Source: Symsagittifera roscoffensis
Taxonomy: Eukaryota; Xenacoelomorpha; Acoela; Convolutidae
Assembly: GCF_963678635.1 (NCBI RefSeq)
Contig: NC_087062.1
Coordinates: 31,642,704 to 31,706,703 of the forward strand
Length of the DNA stretch: 64,000 nucleotides
Reading direction: 5' to 3'
Shown here: piece after piece, positions 11,401-21,084 of the stretch
How positions within the stretch are numbered: the stretch's first letter is position 1
Layout: each line of letters opens with the position of its first letter
The notes under the pieces: model-generated
The model's input: the letters and a program-made list of their open reading frames with translations, nothing else
The model's database searches: none
Told to the model about the DNA's origin: nothing
Made by a program: the position numbers and the translations under genes

Positions 11401-14400
11401 ACTGCGTATTACCCCACACGCAACAACAAATTTACACCGTTTGAAGCACACTACGGGCGTAAACCAAACACCCCATTAACTAATATCTGCACAACACCCA
11501 AAATCTCTAATCTCTCTTGGGAAAACACACAACTTTCGTGTTTAGATGAAAAGATACTCACTAAGTGTGCCCTCACGCCCGAAGCAATTTGGAACAGGGA
11601 CATCAATAGTGAGGACGAACTGAGCGTGGTATACAAGAGTAACTACCTTTCCGAACCATCCTTTGAACCAGCGGGACCATCAACACAAGTGGTTCGAAGT
11701 AAGACAACGGGACCAGCAAAAACTAGCCAGATAGAAACAATGAAAAAGAAGCAGGTGACACTTTCGGATACTGACGAGGACGAGGAGTTCGATCAAGCTC
11801 TGCTGAAAAAATTCCCGATCGGTGCGCATCTTCCACTTAATAATATACCCTATGACTTACAAAAAGATAAACGGTCTTTTCTCGCTGATAACCCGCAACA
11901 TGATATAGCGAATGTTAGAACAGGAAAACCAATTCGTTGGCTTACACAACAAGAAAAACAAAGGATAGAAAGAGCCCCCTTGGTTTTCCTAAAAGATCGC
12001 TTTAAAGGACCCCAGGACACCATAGACCCAAAATTAGGAAAACGTATAGAACAAGTGGCAAGAAAATCGGGTACCATAGCACGTAAAACAAAAAAAATCC
12101 TGGGGTATTCGGGGCACAATTCAAAATAATCAAAAACGGATCAATCATTAATTACTCCCCTCATACTGCGTGGGTCCGGGAAGATGGAAAACAACCGAGG
12201 GTAATAAGACACGACGGTCTAGCTTTTGTACCAGATCCTCGAGTTTACGGTAAATGTAGACCGGCACAGCTAAAAGACTTTGTAGCATACAAACATTTAC
12301 CAAACCCCGTATTTCAGACAAAGAAGTTAAACAAACAAAACCAACTGGCTCAAAGATCCAAAAGCAAACACCCAAGGGACCAGAGAATCCGGCGGTAAAA
12401 TCATCAACACCTACGAGCCCCAAACGAAAGCCACCAAAGAACATCGAGGAACTTATCCGGCAAACAACAAACCGAAGGACGCTAGGACAACAACGTATCC
12501 ATAAAACGACACCGACATCATCAAAAAGTCAATCTTTAAGAAACCCACCAACGGCTACGAAAAAGCTCAAGTCTCCAAGTCGAAAAGGAAAGGGCAGCCC
12601 AGAAAAAGCACAAAGCACAGAGATAACAAACACATAGAATTTGAGTGTGACACGTCAATTTCAATATCATCGGACGATTCTATTAATCAAGATATGACGC
12701 AATCGCTACACATGCCCCCAGCCAAAAAGATGGACCGAAAAAACACGCCGCCACACGAAATAATACCAAGCCGTAGATCCACAAGGACCAAAACAAGCGC
12801 GCTTGCAAACAAATTCGGAAATGCAATTCCGATTAACACGATTACCAACGATAATACTGCGGACAACGCGGTCTGTCTCATAACAGTACAACACCAGCAA
12901 GATCAAAACGCGGAACCAATTGGTCAAGCAGCATGCACGACACACGAATCGTCAACCGATATCGAATGTATCGAAATTAACACAACGGACGAAACGCCAG
13001 AGCAGTTAAGGGTTCAGGAAACCAACGAAGGGACAGGTGGCCAAATCACTTCCATTGGCGACACATCCGAGCCAGATGATACACTGTACACACCGACAAA
13101 AACGACCACACACCCAATGTCACCACAGAGTAACCCGAGTGACAAATTAGTTTCGAAGATAAATACGTCAGCACAACGCAGTTCACCACAAAGCCCCATT
13201 CAAAGAGCAATTAGTTCACGTTACGTGATCGATAGACCAACTGGAACTTCATGCTCACCAGACAAATCATTCATTGACAGTTTTAATGACGCAATGAATA
13301 TCCTCAAATCCATCTCGCCAACAAAAAACTCTATGACATTCCAAAGAGAATGTGAGAGACAAGATTGCCCTAAGTGTCTCATTAAACACACAAAAGAGGC
13401 GAAAAGCAGCGAACCGGCCACCCAAAAATACCACAGACATCATCGGCAACGAACCCCCCCCCCCAAACTTCCATTCCACCAAACGAGGACGCTACCGAAA
13501 AACAGGAGAACATATGATGTGCTCATCATATAGAAAAAAAGAAGGGGGAATGTTATCCGTACGGATATACTGGATATCCATTAGAACTCTGTATAGCTAA
13601 AACACATTACATAGATCGCTTATAGCCTAAACGTTAAACATACCTACTTATGTAACATTATATTAACGTAATCATATAGATGTCTGATCTAAATTAAGTA
13701 CCTATTAAACCTAACACCATATTCAATAGTTATTTATGAGTCTCTGTCGCTCTTACGATTTCGAGGTCAGATTCGAATCAGACTTAACTTTATCAATTGA
13801 ATTTAAGTTGTTCTCTCAATCTTCCTATTTCTCTATTCTCAGTTAGCGTTCAGCATAGACTTTGATTACATAGATTATCTAGATTATACCCCACCTAACG
13901 GCTGAGGGTATAACAGCGCTCTTCCGAGGTCGATCTAATGTGCGTTGTATCCTCATAAGTTTTCAAGCTTCCGTACAAATTGAAAATGTTTAAGCTTTTT
14001 TGTTATGCGGGAGCTGATTATATTATTGGTAAGAAATTAATGTTGAAGAACAGTATAGCGTGGCAATTCATTGAAGAAAAGGTTGTAAATCATTGGTGTG
14101 AAGTCATTGAAAGTTTTCGTCCGTGTTATTTTTGTCATGACTATTATTTAACAGGTGCACCAGATAATAGATTCGTGCAAAATGTTTTTAGGGCACGAGC
14201 TGGCTTCCCTAAAAGGACTCATAGATCACCATCACCCATGGCATCTGTTCACTTAAGGTCCCATAAACGGGAACATGAAATTATAAGTAACGACTTTACT
14301 CCTCTGAGAATGATTGAGCGTCAACGTACGCCATCTATAGAGCGTCTTCTAAAAGATACATCGGGTGTTGTTACAATGGAGAAAACTCCCCCTAGAAGAC

Positions 14401-14914
14401 GAACTGGGTCGCCAGTCAGACGAAACAAAAATAGCCGAAGCAGTGGAAGCGGTAATGCTACCGGATTGAGTAGTTCACGAATTCCCTCACAAGGACAAGG
14501 GATTCAGTTAGATTTGGATGGAGATATGTCTAAAGTGAAAAGGAGAACAATATCTAGATCAAAGTCGCCAGTTAGAAAATCGGCTACTAGTATGTCTACG
14601 AGTTCAAGATACCAGAGAAGATCCAAGAGCAAATCGACCGAAAGACATTCGGTAAGTGGCAAAAGTTCTTTAAAATGATTTCAGAACACTAAAAAAACTA
14701 TTGACACTTGGCAAACTGGTTATTTTCAAGTCAAACTGATCTGCCATATTGTAAGGAGGTTACTTTTATTAGAAGCTCTTTAGTTTAACTGAAATGAACT
14801 AAATACTTGGAGAAATAATCAAATAAAAGAATTATTTAAAAAGTGAGTGAAGTTCATGATTAGTGTTCATATCTGATCTCTGCTTCGTTTTAGCATCATT
14901 CACGGCGAAGATAA
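1944..14914 (+). CDS. YLPM1: YLPM1/ZAP3-like nuclear protein, 3' part of gene (11 exons)
   Basis: Exons: 1944-2422, 2507-2553, 2660-2780, 3373-3550, 3907-4056, 4283-4459, 5275-5358, 6105-6185, 6329-6596, 14155-14651, 14894-14914. They sum to 2103 nt, in phase to the stop, about 700 residues. Order: Gly/Arg-rich segment (residues 1-160), Walker A GPPGSGKS (about 255-262), SIDDYYITEEF, a VQYEYDESMEAAY helix with FLIVDNTNH strand, the YLVEL and WEDAPEE segments, then an RS/SP-rich tail. This is the order of the C-terminal kinase-like domain of YLPM1 (YLP motif protein, ZAP3), a nuclear protein reported to bind protein phosphatase 1. The N-terminal half lies outside the window. The last-but-two donor (6597, GTAAAA) was chosen because it fits the phase of the 14155 exon; better-looking donors nearby (6608, 6637, 6641) do not. 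The penultimate intron carries a 7.2-kb retrotransposon. Confidence 0.85.
2507..2553 (+). CDS. YLPM1: YLPM1-like small exon (47 nt)
   Basis: Acceptor TTGTTCAG, donor AAAG/GTAATT. It encodes PDVDPEKEQELKWEK and preserves phase with both neighbours. Confidence 0.75.
2660..2780 (+). CDS. YLPM1: YLPM1-like exon (121 nt)
   Basis: Acceptor TGCTGCAG, donor AATAA/GTAAGT. It encodes a His/Asp/Pro/Tyr-rich stretch (FYDRDHGPDPRHPYYPKW) upstream of the P-loop. Confidence 0.78.
2781..3372. other. Intron (592 bp)
   Basis: AT-rich. It contains a loose run of TTTCGGC motifs around 3009-3050 like those at 50624-50690. No gene seen. Confidence 0.6.
3373..3550 (+). CDS. YLPM1: YLPM1-like exon with Walker A P-loop
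   Basis: Strong polypyrimidine tract and CAG acceptor, donor AAG/GTCAGT. It encodes the strand-loop-helix of a P-loop NTPase, with GPPGSGKS at 3506-3529, preceded by the strand IVLILR. The final Lys and Ser are the nucleotide-binding residues expected of the kinase-like domain. Confidence 0.9.
3907..4056 (+). CDS. YLPM1: YLPM1-like exon: SIDDYYITEEF region
   Basis: Acceptor CGCTTTAG, donor AACAAG/GTTCAA (weak at +3). It encodes 50 residues beginning EREVILGDHAKPPRILSIDD. The IDDYYITEEF segment corresponds to the well-conserved SLDDYF-like motif after the P-loop in YLPM1. Confidence 0.85.
4283..4459 (+). CDS. YLPM1: YLPM1-like exon: YEYDESMEAAY region
   Basis: Acceptor TGTACAG, donor TATAAG/GTCAAC. 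Its 59 residues include YEYDESMEAAYNLCMFKCF and FLIVDNTNH, the helix and Walker-B-like strand of the family. Confidence 0.87.
4460..5274. other. Intron (815 bp)
   Basis: AT-rich, nothing recognised. Confidence 0.6.
5275..5358 (+). CDS. YLPM1: YLPM1-like exon (28 codons)
   Basis: Easily missed because it is short. Acceptor TGTTTTAG, donor GAGAGG/GTATAA. It encodes SYLVELKVPAS then CFKRNTHKRSRKDMER, which matches the family's conserved strand followed by a C-x3-RN-x-H segment, and it joins in phase to the WEDAP exon. Confidence 0.85.
5359..6104. other. Intron (746 bp)
   Basis: AT-rich with long A/T runs, nothing recognised. Confidence 0.6.
6105..6185 (+). CDS. YLPM1: YLPM1-like exon (27 codons): WEDAPEE
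   Basis: Acceptor CTGTTCAG, donor CCT/GTAAGA. It encodes IITTWEDAPEECVCLD and then an acidic end. The W-E-x-A-P pattern matches the end of the kinase-like domain of YLPM1. Confidence 0.85.
6329..6596 (+). CDS. YLPM1: YLPM1-like exon: RS-rich tail, first part
   Basis: Acceptor AATTTTAG. Rich in RS/SP dipeptides (SRKRSHSPSSRKHSRDRSSS; DSRSPSPE), typical of splicing-associated nuclear proteins. The open frame runs to a TAG at 6644-6646. The donor is uncertain: 6597 (GTAAAA) keeps phase with the next exon; 6608, 6637 or 6641 would need an extra exon. Confidence 0.75.
6665..6669. repeat. Target-site duplication of element B, left
   Basis: GCGCT directly before the 5' LTR; the same five bases follow the 3' LTR at 13916-13920. 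Confidence 0.92.
6670..7034 (+). repeat. 5' LTR of element B
   Basis: TGTTATCC...GGTATAACA, 365 bp. It differs from the 3' LTR within two short patches (GC to AA near 6743, and a G and an A near 6780). Confidence 0.94.
7034..8773 (+). pseudogene. gag and protease region of element B
   Basis: Reads from an ATG whose A is the last LTR base. A TAG at 7142-7144 (codon 37) sits where a sense codon would be expected. Downstream the frame is open through a capsid-like region, an Arg/Gly/Gln-rich segment (7890-7980), two zinc knuckles (CFKCGNPFGPGHLQQC and CNKCTKRGHYARLC, 7990-8095) and an aspartic protease with the ADTGS active site near 8350. Gag and protease share one frame. A short GGTTACAAA triplication near 8473-8508 marks a likely deletion between protease and reverse transcriptase. 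The frame is lost near 8730 in a run of A. Confidence 0.85.
7035..7051 (+). other. Primer-binding site of element B
   Basis: TGGCGCAGCCAGCACTC begins immediately after the LTR; TGG pairs with the CCA end of a tRNA that ends GCGCCA. It overlaps the presumed gag start. Confidence 0.75.
8580..9353 (+). pseudogene. Reverse transcriptase of element B
   Basis: Starts in the gag frame and continues after a one-base shift at the A-run near 8730. Recognisable landmarks are FSTIDLRYAYSQL, GFYGLTDMPAEFQKAI and the catalytic FLDDILI (about 9086). Another one-base shift in the A-run at 9315-9320 separates it from the connection/RNase H part. Family usual: about 180 residues for the palm and fingers, which fits. 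Confidence 0.88.
9311..9934 (+). pseudogene. RNase H domain of element B
   Basis: FMGLVHHLNK connection segment, then VCDASRDGIGAAL (first Asp), ELLAAVWAIDHFKYY (Glu) and LITDHQALV (Asp), the catalytic set of a gypsy RNase H. The frame shifts near 9850 after TTT. Confidence 0.88.
9867..10676 (+). pseudogene. Linker between RNase H and integrase, element B
   Basis: Continues the tail of RNase H (GLIDYISRHPLEKPQ) into a 250-residue low-complexity linker with no known domain, ending at a TGA (10674-10676) that lies in frame with the integrase. Confidence 0.7.
10716..12129 (+). pseudogene. Integrase of element B
   Basis: HHCC zinc domain (HLTHPGQGG ... CKECRAKGKN), core with LDFAGPLP (first Asp), RCDQAQGF (second Asp) and GMVERLIR (Glu), so the D,D,E set is present. 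Frames change in the A-run at 11213-11219 and again near 11430. The C-terminal domain runs on from about 11480 with PNTPLTNICTTP and a Lys-rich end. Confidence 0.85.
12130..13533 (+). pseudogene. 3' low-complexity region of element B
   Basis: The integrase C-terminus continues in another frame to about 12400. A stretch with many stops follows, then an open frame (12694-13533, 279 codons) rich in Thr, Ser, Pro and Gln with two Cys clusters (CERQDCPKC). No signal peptide or membrane segment, so not an envelope gene. It is probably the disordered Pol tail or an accessory ORF. Confidence 0.5.
13534..13550 (+). other. Polypurine tract of element B
   Basis: AAAAAAAGAAGGGGGAA abuts the 3' LTR, the expected plus-strand primer site. 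Confidence 0.88.
13551..13915 (+). repeat. 3' LTR of element B
   Basis: 365 bp, TG...CA, followed by the right copy of the target duplication GCGCT (13916-13920). Confidence 0.94.
14155..14651 (+). CDS. YLPM1: YLPM1-like exon: RS/SP-rich tail, second part
   Basis: Acceptor TATTTAACAG, donor TCG/GTAAGT. About 165 residues rich in RSPSP, RQRTPS, PPRRRTGSPVRR and SRSKSPVRKS. It shares the RS/SP character of the 6329 exon, which is the reason to put it in the same gene despite the retrotransposon between them. The open frame extends upstream to 13980, but that part lacks the composition and is treated as intron. Confidence 0.75.
14894..14914 (+). CDS. YLPM1: YLPM1-like terminal coding exon
   Basis: Acceptor CTTCGTTTTAG, then HHSRRR and TAA. 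Phase fits the 14651 donor, the RS character continues, and a poly(A) signal lies 29 nt after the stop. Confidence 0.7.
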   Translation, partial: HHSRRR

Positions 14915-14943
14915 TACCTCTTCGTGTCAAATTCAGCGGAAGA

Positions 14944-14949
14944 AATAAA
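14944..14949 (+). terminator. Poly(A) signal of YLPM1-like gene
   Basis: AATAAA followed by a T-rich region. It gives a very short 3' UTR of about 50 to 60 nt. Confidence 0.6.
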
Positions 14950-14954
14950 ATGCA

Positions 14955-15690
14955 TAATGCTTTTGATTTCTCCTACTCAAAACTTATGATTTGTTGTTTT
15001 ATTGTCAAATTTGGGATAGCACGATGTCGTGATTTAATGTTAATATAGATTTCATGAACTTTCTTTTCGGCTGCTTGCACTAGGTAGCAATTGAGTCTGC
15101 AATATAGAAAAGGAGTATCTGGGTGCTGTGCAACTTGCTCAAAATTTTCATGGTATGTATTGAAATGACAAAACGAAAAAAAAACAAGATTTGCTGTCGT
15201 TGTATTGATTAGAAGAAATGGGGTGAAATTAGCAAGCTAAATGTAGTAAAAGAATTGTTAATATAAAATAGGGAAGGGTATCATCGTTACAAAACATAGG
15301 ACCGAAATTTTCGGCACTTATTTTTTTGAACTCATTTTTTTCGGAACCTGAAAATATCAATTATTTTGTGACTAGTATGCTAACACTTCGGCACTTGACC
15401 TTTCTTTTTAAACATCTAGACTAATCGAAACCTTTCAATATGCGGGTAACTAGCAGCAACGCACGCTACTGAGCTTATACGTCCTGTCAAATAGCAGCTT
15501 CTTTGTGTTTTCTCCTCAGCGCCAATTTCTTTGTGGTGGTGTTGTTGTTAGCAGCTGCTCTCAAGCATTGATTCGTCTGCAACCCTAACTCGTTTTTGGC
15601 GATTATCTTCTGTACTCCACAATCGTAATTGTGGAGAATGATTTTTTGCGTCTTCTTTTCTGTCAAACAGTGACTGTGGAGATCCCAGGT
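14955..15690. other. Intergenic AT-rich DNA
   Basis: Nothing recognised. Confidence 0.5.
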
Positions 15691-15699
15691 TTCACCAAG

Positions 15700-17660
15700 A
15701 GCGGGAAAGCCCCCAATTCCATTCCTGAGTGAACTCCCGTTCTAGGGGATCACTTTTTGATACGGAGAGCTGAGCAAAACTCCCGTGCCCGGCTCTGGCG
15801 GGCAGTTCTTAATTACGGCGGAGAACCGAGAAAAAACCTCGTACCTACAAAACCCCCCTGTCCAGATGTTATAGTTGAAGCCAGTTAGCGACTTCGACAG
15901 GTTGGTCCCAAATGTCGTCTTAAGTCAATGTTGTTGGTTTGGCCATACAGTTAAAAAGGTGAAGTACGTCATGAGGATTGCGAAAACAGTCCAGACAGAT
16001 GATATTGGTGTGTTTATGGATTCTCGATAAGTAGCTGTTGAGATGAGTGCTGTATCCGCAGCGCAGTTGAGCAAGAAGGCACATCATACGACGAAGGCGA
16101 CTTTTTTTTACTGTGCTACATAGAGTTTCGTTGAGACTGTTAGTTTTGCAGGGTTAGTGTATATGTAGTTAATAACTACCACCCGGTGAATGTTTTTTAC
16201 AGCAAGCTTGTAATCTGATGGTGAGATAGATTCATCTTGCCGAGTTGTTTTATTTCATTATGGTACTTTTCAGCCGGACTGTTTCAATTTTCTGGATTTT
16301 TAGTTAAAAAGTGTTTTGTGTGATAGCCAGCTCTCTGTGATTGGTGAGCTCCGCCTAACAATTGTTTGCACATCATTTTTTTTTGTGTTTTGTCTGGCAA
16401 GGTTTCCTTTTTGCTATGAAGATGCTCAATGGGGCTCATTGTAGTGCAGCCAGTTGCAATTCTTAGAGCTGTGTTTTTTGCTGAATCTGTAGCTAGGTCA
16501 TTCAATCTGGTATTGCTAAGGGATGGCGACCAGACTGGAGCTCCATAATTGAGAACACATTCATATAAAGCCAAAGTGTTTCTTTACTGCAACCCCAGTT
16601 GGTACCAGAATGTTTTTTATTAGGTTATTCTTCGTTTTAAATTCGTTCACGATGTTACTGTGTAAAAGACAACAGATTATCAAAAGATACGTCTAAGATT
16701 TTGGCTTTGTTGCTTGTTAGTAATACTTTTTCTCTCATGACGACATTAGTTTTGTGTTTGACTTCTTTGGTCCAAGTCGTGAGGACTGTTGCTGTGGTAT
16801 TTTCAAAAGAGAGTTAGTTAAGGTTTCTTTTCATCGAGGTCTTTTAATTATGTTAGAGCGTTTGTTTCTAATTTTGAGACATCAAGACCTGTGGTAATAA
16901 TGGTGATGTCATCAGCTTAGCTGGTAATTTTGACGTTGTTTGCTGGTGGGAGAGGCATAGAGGATATGTAGATCTTCAACAGGACAAGCGACAATACTCG
17001 TTTTTGAGTAACCCCGTATTTCATTTGTCATATTTTTGCTTTGTTTGCCTCTAAATTTTAAAAATGTAGCGTGTACTTGTAAATATGTGATCCATCTTCA
17101 AGTATTGTTGGATACGTTAGAACATTGGATGTCTTGTTGCAAGAAAACGTAATCCACTGTGTGAAAAGCTGCGGCGGTGAAGTCAAAAGAAACCAATAGC
17201 GTTCTGTGTTACCCAAAGCCATGTTGATGGTCGGAGAGTTTGATGTTATTAAACTAATCAAGGAAAAAATTTTTAAGCAGCTTGGCAACTGGAGATAAGA
17301 GTGCGATGGGCCTGTTACTTTTTGCCTCATGTTGTATTTTTCACGGTTTAAGGAGTGGAATTTATTTTCTCCATTTTTCCAGTTCTGAATGATTGATAAA
17401 TTTAAAGACGCATTCATAAGACTTGTTAAGTAGGAAAGACCCATTTCACCAAGGTGGTGGGCATCGATTGGTGCTATAGTGTCGGGGCTTTGCGCTTTAC
17501 TTCTCTTGCTAGCTTTAATTGCTTTTTCGATTACCTGTGGTAGTATGTAGGATGTTTCTTCATAATTTTTATTTTCCTTGATGTATTTTATTTGGATGGA
17601 AGTGTAGTCTCGACTTCAGAATTGAGTTCAAGTATAATTGCTTGATGATTTGACCCTTAG
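15700..17660 (-). pseudogene. Decayed jockey-like non-LTR retrotransposon (LINE)
   Basis: Read on the minus strand from 17660 down: IKASKRSKAQSPDTIAP and LTSLMNASLNLSIIQNWKNG (reverse-transcriptase fingers); ADDITIITTGLDVSKLE near 16900, where the Tyr of the usual YADD box is replaced by a stop; EYGAPVWSPSL-like LNYGAPVWSPSLSNTRL near 16540; the thumb end GCTTMSPIEHLHSKKETLP; and the C-terminal cysteine region HLLAQLRCGYSTHLNSYL ... CLDCFRNPHDVLHLFNC near 15950-16090. The endonuclease half is missing. Many stops and frameshifts show an old 5'-truncated copy. 15700-15850 looks like its 3' UTR. Confidence 0.85.
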
Positions 17661-18889
17661 CAAGATTCTGTGTTCCAATTGATATTCATTGCTTAGAGCT
17701 AGCTATACTGATGTCTGGTGGTTTTTAACAGAGGGGGTGGTTAATGGGTCCTGTGTACGCACGAAAGAAAGAATCAAGTACATAAGAAAATCACAGTGCA
17801 TTTCATTCAAGAACGCATTTTGTTTTCAAAAGTTTGTTAAGGCTTTTTATGCGAGTTGAAACGTGTTAGTCACGATTTGTTTTTAGCGCGTGAAGTATTA
17901 TACCTTTTGGTTGCAACAAAGATTGTCCAACTTTCTAAGCTGTTTTTTTTTACAGAACTAAAAAAAGTGTTATACCGCGAAAAAAAAACAGTTATTTTAG
18001 CGTCTAACAATTTATAGTGACATTGAAAGTAACAGTTTGTAATTTTGGTTTAAATTTCTTCAATGTACAAATTACAAATTACTTCTAAGACTATTTTAAC
18101 AACGTTTTGTTAAAATTTCAACAACCAAATTTTACATAGATGTGGGATAGTTATCTCATAACCTCTATAAAAGCATCATTACATCTTTGCAAGCACTTAC
18201 CAGCTAATTACGTATCTAAAAAAAGAATAAGTTATTTATGTTTAGTTAATACTTTCTAAAAAGAAAGCGAAGGAATTAATCTGGAAAAAAGTGCAGATTG
18301 TGAAAACTGGCTTAGACCCAATCTTAACTGGCAAGTGCTTGAAACCAAGTAATGATACTTTCATAGAGTGTAGCTGTGATAATTTCCTCGCGTTTGATGG
18401 GATTTTTGAAATTATGTCAAACTTTGTTAAGTAGTCCATGAAATTGATTTTTAGTGTGTGAAAAAATGATCAATAAAAACGTTTCAGTGTGAAAATTATT
18501 CTGTTCATCAGTGTAAGTCTTGTGTTGTGTTGTGTTTGTTTCAGTAACTTTTTTTTAAAGTTTTTGTTCAAGCAAATCTGAAAATTAATTTTTCCTATCA
18601 ATTAAAATTGCCTAAAAAAGGCATAATGGGCCCTTCAGTTGCAAATGCGTACACAGCGCAAAAAAACGACTTCTAGTTTTGTAAGTTAAGATTTTCCAGC
18701 TGAATAAAATTTAAGCTTTTGTCGCATTTTTTCAAGATAGGTGACGGCTTTTAAATAAATGTCGAAAAAGACTTCTGAAGTTTTATGTTAAATTCTATAG
18801 TAGTGAGAGGGAACGAAAAAATATATATGACTTGTTTTTGAAAACTTTCATCCTTTGAAAATTTTTCTGGCTTAACACTTTTGTGTATG
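17661..18889. other. Intergenic AT-rich DNA
   Basis: Contains a short GTGTT run at 18520-18538 and otherwise nothing recognised. Confidence 0.5.
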
Positions 18890-19640
18890 CATTTAGAAGT
18901 TCAAATGATAAAATTTTCAAAAACAAGCCAATGGTTTTTTTTTGTTAACTCTCTTTTTTTCTAATAATGTTTGATTAAAATCTTCGAAAGAAATGTTAAA
19001 CCAAGAATCCCCCTGGTGTTTGCTTTAAAAAGTTTGATCATATTTTGTCAAACTCATGATTTGGAATTATTAGTCCCATTAGCGAATTTTTTTCATTCTA
19101 AATAAAACCTTAAGGAAAGGCTACAAGAACACCATGGTAATCTATTTTCATCAACAGATTTTGATACATTTCAGTTTTTGAAATAATAGCTTTTTGTAAA
19201 TGTTGCTTTATTTTGATGTTTACATGTATCAGCATTGATTTTAGGTTATGCTCAGCACCGAATTTCCATATCAAAGAAAAACACAAATAAGAGTAAAAGA
19301 ATTACAAAAATGGTTGAAATTTCAACAATGGATATGCAGACGCATTTTCAGAACTTGTGAATGAGACAGCTAATTTGTAAGATTTGTTAAGAAAGGTTCT
19401 GTGAACGTTTTTGGTAATTGAAAACACTTTTGAGTAATTTCCGTAAAGTCAAGTCATACACGGAAGAGACATTCTTTGGAATTGATAGAATTCTCATGAT
19501 ACCAAACTTGGCCCCCTAGAATTTACTTTGAGTTAGACAAAAATGAGCGGTGAAAAACACTATTTAAGTTCAAAAAACCGTCTATAATTTTAGGAAGTGG
19601 TATAAACAAAAATTGATCACTTTGTATCACATAGTTCTTG
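18890..19640 (+). repeat. Old 0.9-kb repeat, diverged third copy
   Basis: Shares the order of blocks AAAATTTTCAAAAACAAGCC, GATTAAAATCTTCGAAA, CTCATGATACCAAACTTGG and a TTTGTATCA end with the pair at 21085 and 22901, with many differences. Edges are approximate. Confidence 0.55.
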
Positions 19641-19913
19641 AAACTTTTTAAAACTTTCTGAAACTTGTGATTTTAATTTTGATAAAAATTTAAACCGTTC
19701 TCTATTTTTTATGCTTTTTACACAAGCAAAGCTTGCGTTATAGTATGACCTATCTTTTTTTCCAACCTAAGTCGCAAATTTTGTTGCGACGAAAATATTG
19801 TTTGCGACAAAGTAATTTCACTTTGAAAGTGTTCATTTTGATCAATAACCAGCGGCTAATAAGTACAGCCAATGCTAAGGATATTAACATAGACTATTAA
19901 TGCTCTGACTTTC

Positions 19914-20372
19914 GTAACGCAGCGAACGGAATATTTGTGCTCGGGGTGGTTTTTTCTCTTCAGACCAATTTCGACTTTTAAACTAGCTTTTTATGACGGG
20001 ATATTTTTTAAAATCACTTAGAAGGTGTTGTTGTTTTAAGCTTAAATTTGAAAAGATTTTTCATGCGTGGTCACTTTTCGTAAATTGATGGGGGTTGCCG
20101 TTTGGCCACTTTAGTACAATTAGCGAGCGATATCATTCGCGCTGTTAACGCGTAAGCGGAGATTTAATCCGTTTTGGGAATCCTTCCAAACTGGTTGAAG
20201 GAAGCTTATGTGCCATAATTTATTTGTTACTAGGAGCGAAATTCATCAAGTTGTACTTTATATGGCATGTGGGGGATCATTTTCACAAAAAGTTTCAAAT
20301 TTTCAAAAAAAATTCAATTTATATTCATTGTATTGAATTTTGTCATGTTATTACTGCTTCATAGACTGCTCT
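19914..20372 (+). repeat. Hairpin-ended repeat family, copy R1
   Basis: Starts at CTGACTTTCGTAACG, continues with GGAATATTTGTGCTCGGGG, and carries the GCGAGCGATATC ... AACGCGTAAGCGGAG block. It ends at TTATTACTGCTTCATAGACTG, next to a hAT-type MITE, and lacks the terminal hairpin of other copies. Confidence 0.75.
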
Positions 20373-20384
20373 AATAATTGAGAG

Positions 20385-20729
20385 GATTTTCTCGAGGGAG
20401 TAGGGCGGATGTTCAAAAAATTTCAAAATGTTGTCGACATTATTAAAGTGTACCAAATTGATTTTCTGAGCTCTCCCAAATCACTATGAATACCGCAGGC
20501 AAATTTGTGAAAAAAACAGGTCAAAAAAGGCATTTTAGGCACTTTTTGGAAAATTTTGTCAAAAAAATACGTTTTTTCGGCGCGCGCTCCCCCTCAAAAT
20601 TATTGGCGCCAAAAGCGCTTTTAGAAAAATTTTAGGGTACCTCGCCACTAATAGTTATCTCAACATATTACAAATTGGGGAACTTATGGGTCGGCAGGGG
20701 GTCGCCCCCCCCATCTAAATCCGCTACTG
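20385..20729 (-). mobile_element. hAT-type MITE, 5'-eroded copy
   Basis: Minus orientation, ends CTAAATCCGCTACTG at 20715-20729, the complement of the family terminus CAGTAGCGGATTTAG. The far end keeps the GATTTTCTCGAGGGAG block but not a clean terminus, and no 8-bp target duplication is visible. Confidence 0.75.
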
Positions 20730-21084
20730 GTTGTCAGTCAAATTTTTGCTTGTGTATGCAAAGTGCTACTTCGCCTCTGAGAGAAATTTCATTTTTTCTC
20801 CGTTTTTTTTACTATTTATTAAACGATTCAGTGGCTTTCTGTATCGCAAGTGGTGCAAAACGCAGCTTTGCCTCTTCGCTAATTTAAATAAATTCCATTT
20901 GATTGAAAACAAAAGTTTTGAACTGTCAATGATGGAAGTCTAGACATATTATTTGGAACTATGCATTGAGTAGCTAAATTGTAATTTTGAAAAAAAAAAT
21001 TTGTGAATTTTTTGTCCTCTAATTTAAGTTTTTTGTAGTTTTTTTTTTCAGGAAAAGTTTTTAAAGTTTCACGTCAAGATTTTA

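Larger units (their letters stand above)
6670..13915 (+). mobile_element. Full-length gypsy-type LTR retrotransposon, element B
   Basis: 7246 bp with two 365-bp LTRs (TG...CA), a primer-binding site at the end of the 5' LTR, a polypurine tract, and a 5-bp target duplication GCGCT. Internal order is gag, protease, reverse transcriptase, RNase H, integrase, then a long low-complexity 3' region: Ty3/gypsy order. It lies in the same orientation as the host gene in an intron that would otherwise be about 0.3 kb. The LTRs differ at about four sites (near 1%), so insertion is recent, yet the coding region has one amber codon and several frameshifts. Confidence 0.95.

Noticed and set aside
12694-13533. 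Possible envelope gene at the 3' end of element B
   Set aside because: No signal peptide, membrane segment or cysteine pattern of an envelope protein; low-complexity Thr/Ser/Pro composition.
13980-14154. ATG-starting extension of the RS-rich exon
   Set aside because: Composition is unlike the RS tail and an acceptor with the proper phase lies at 14154, so this part is probably intron.
20675-20943. Two overlapping 70-codon frames
   Set aside because: They start inside the MITE and have no coding features.
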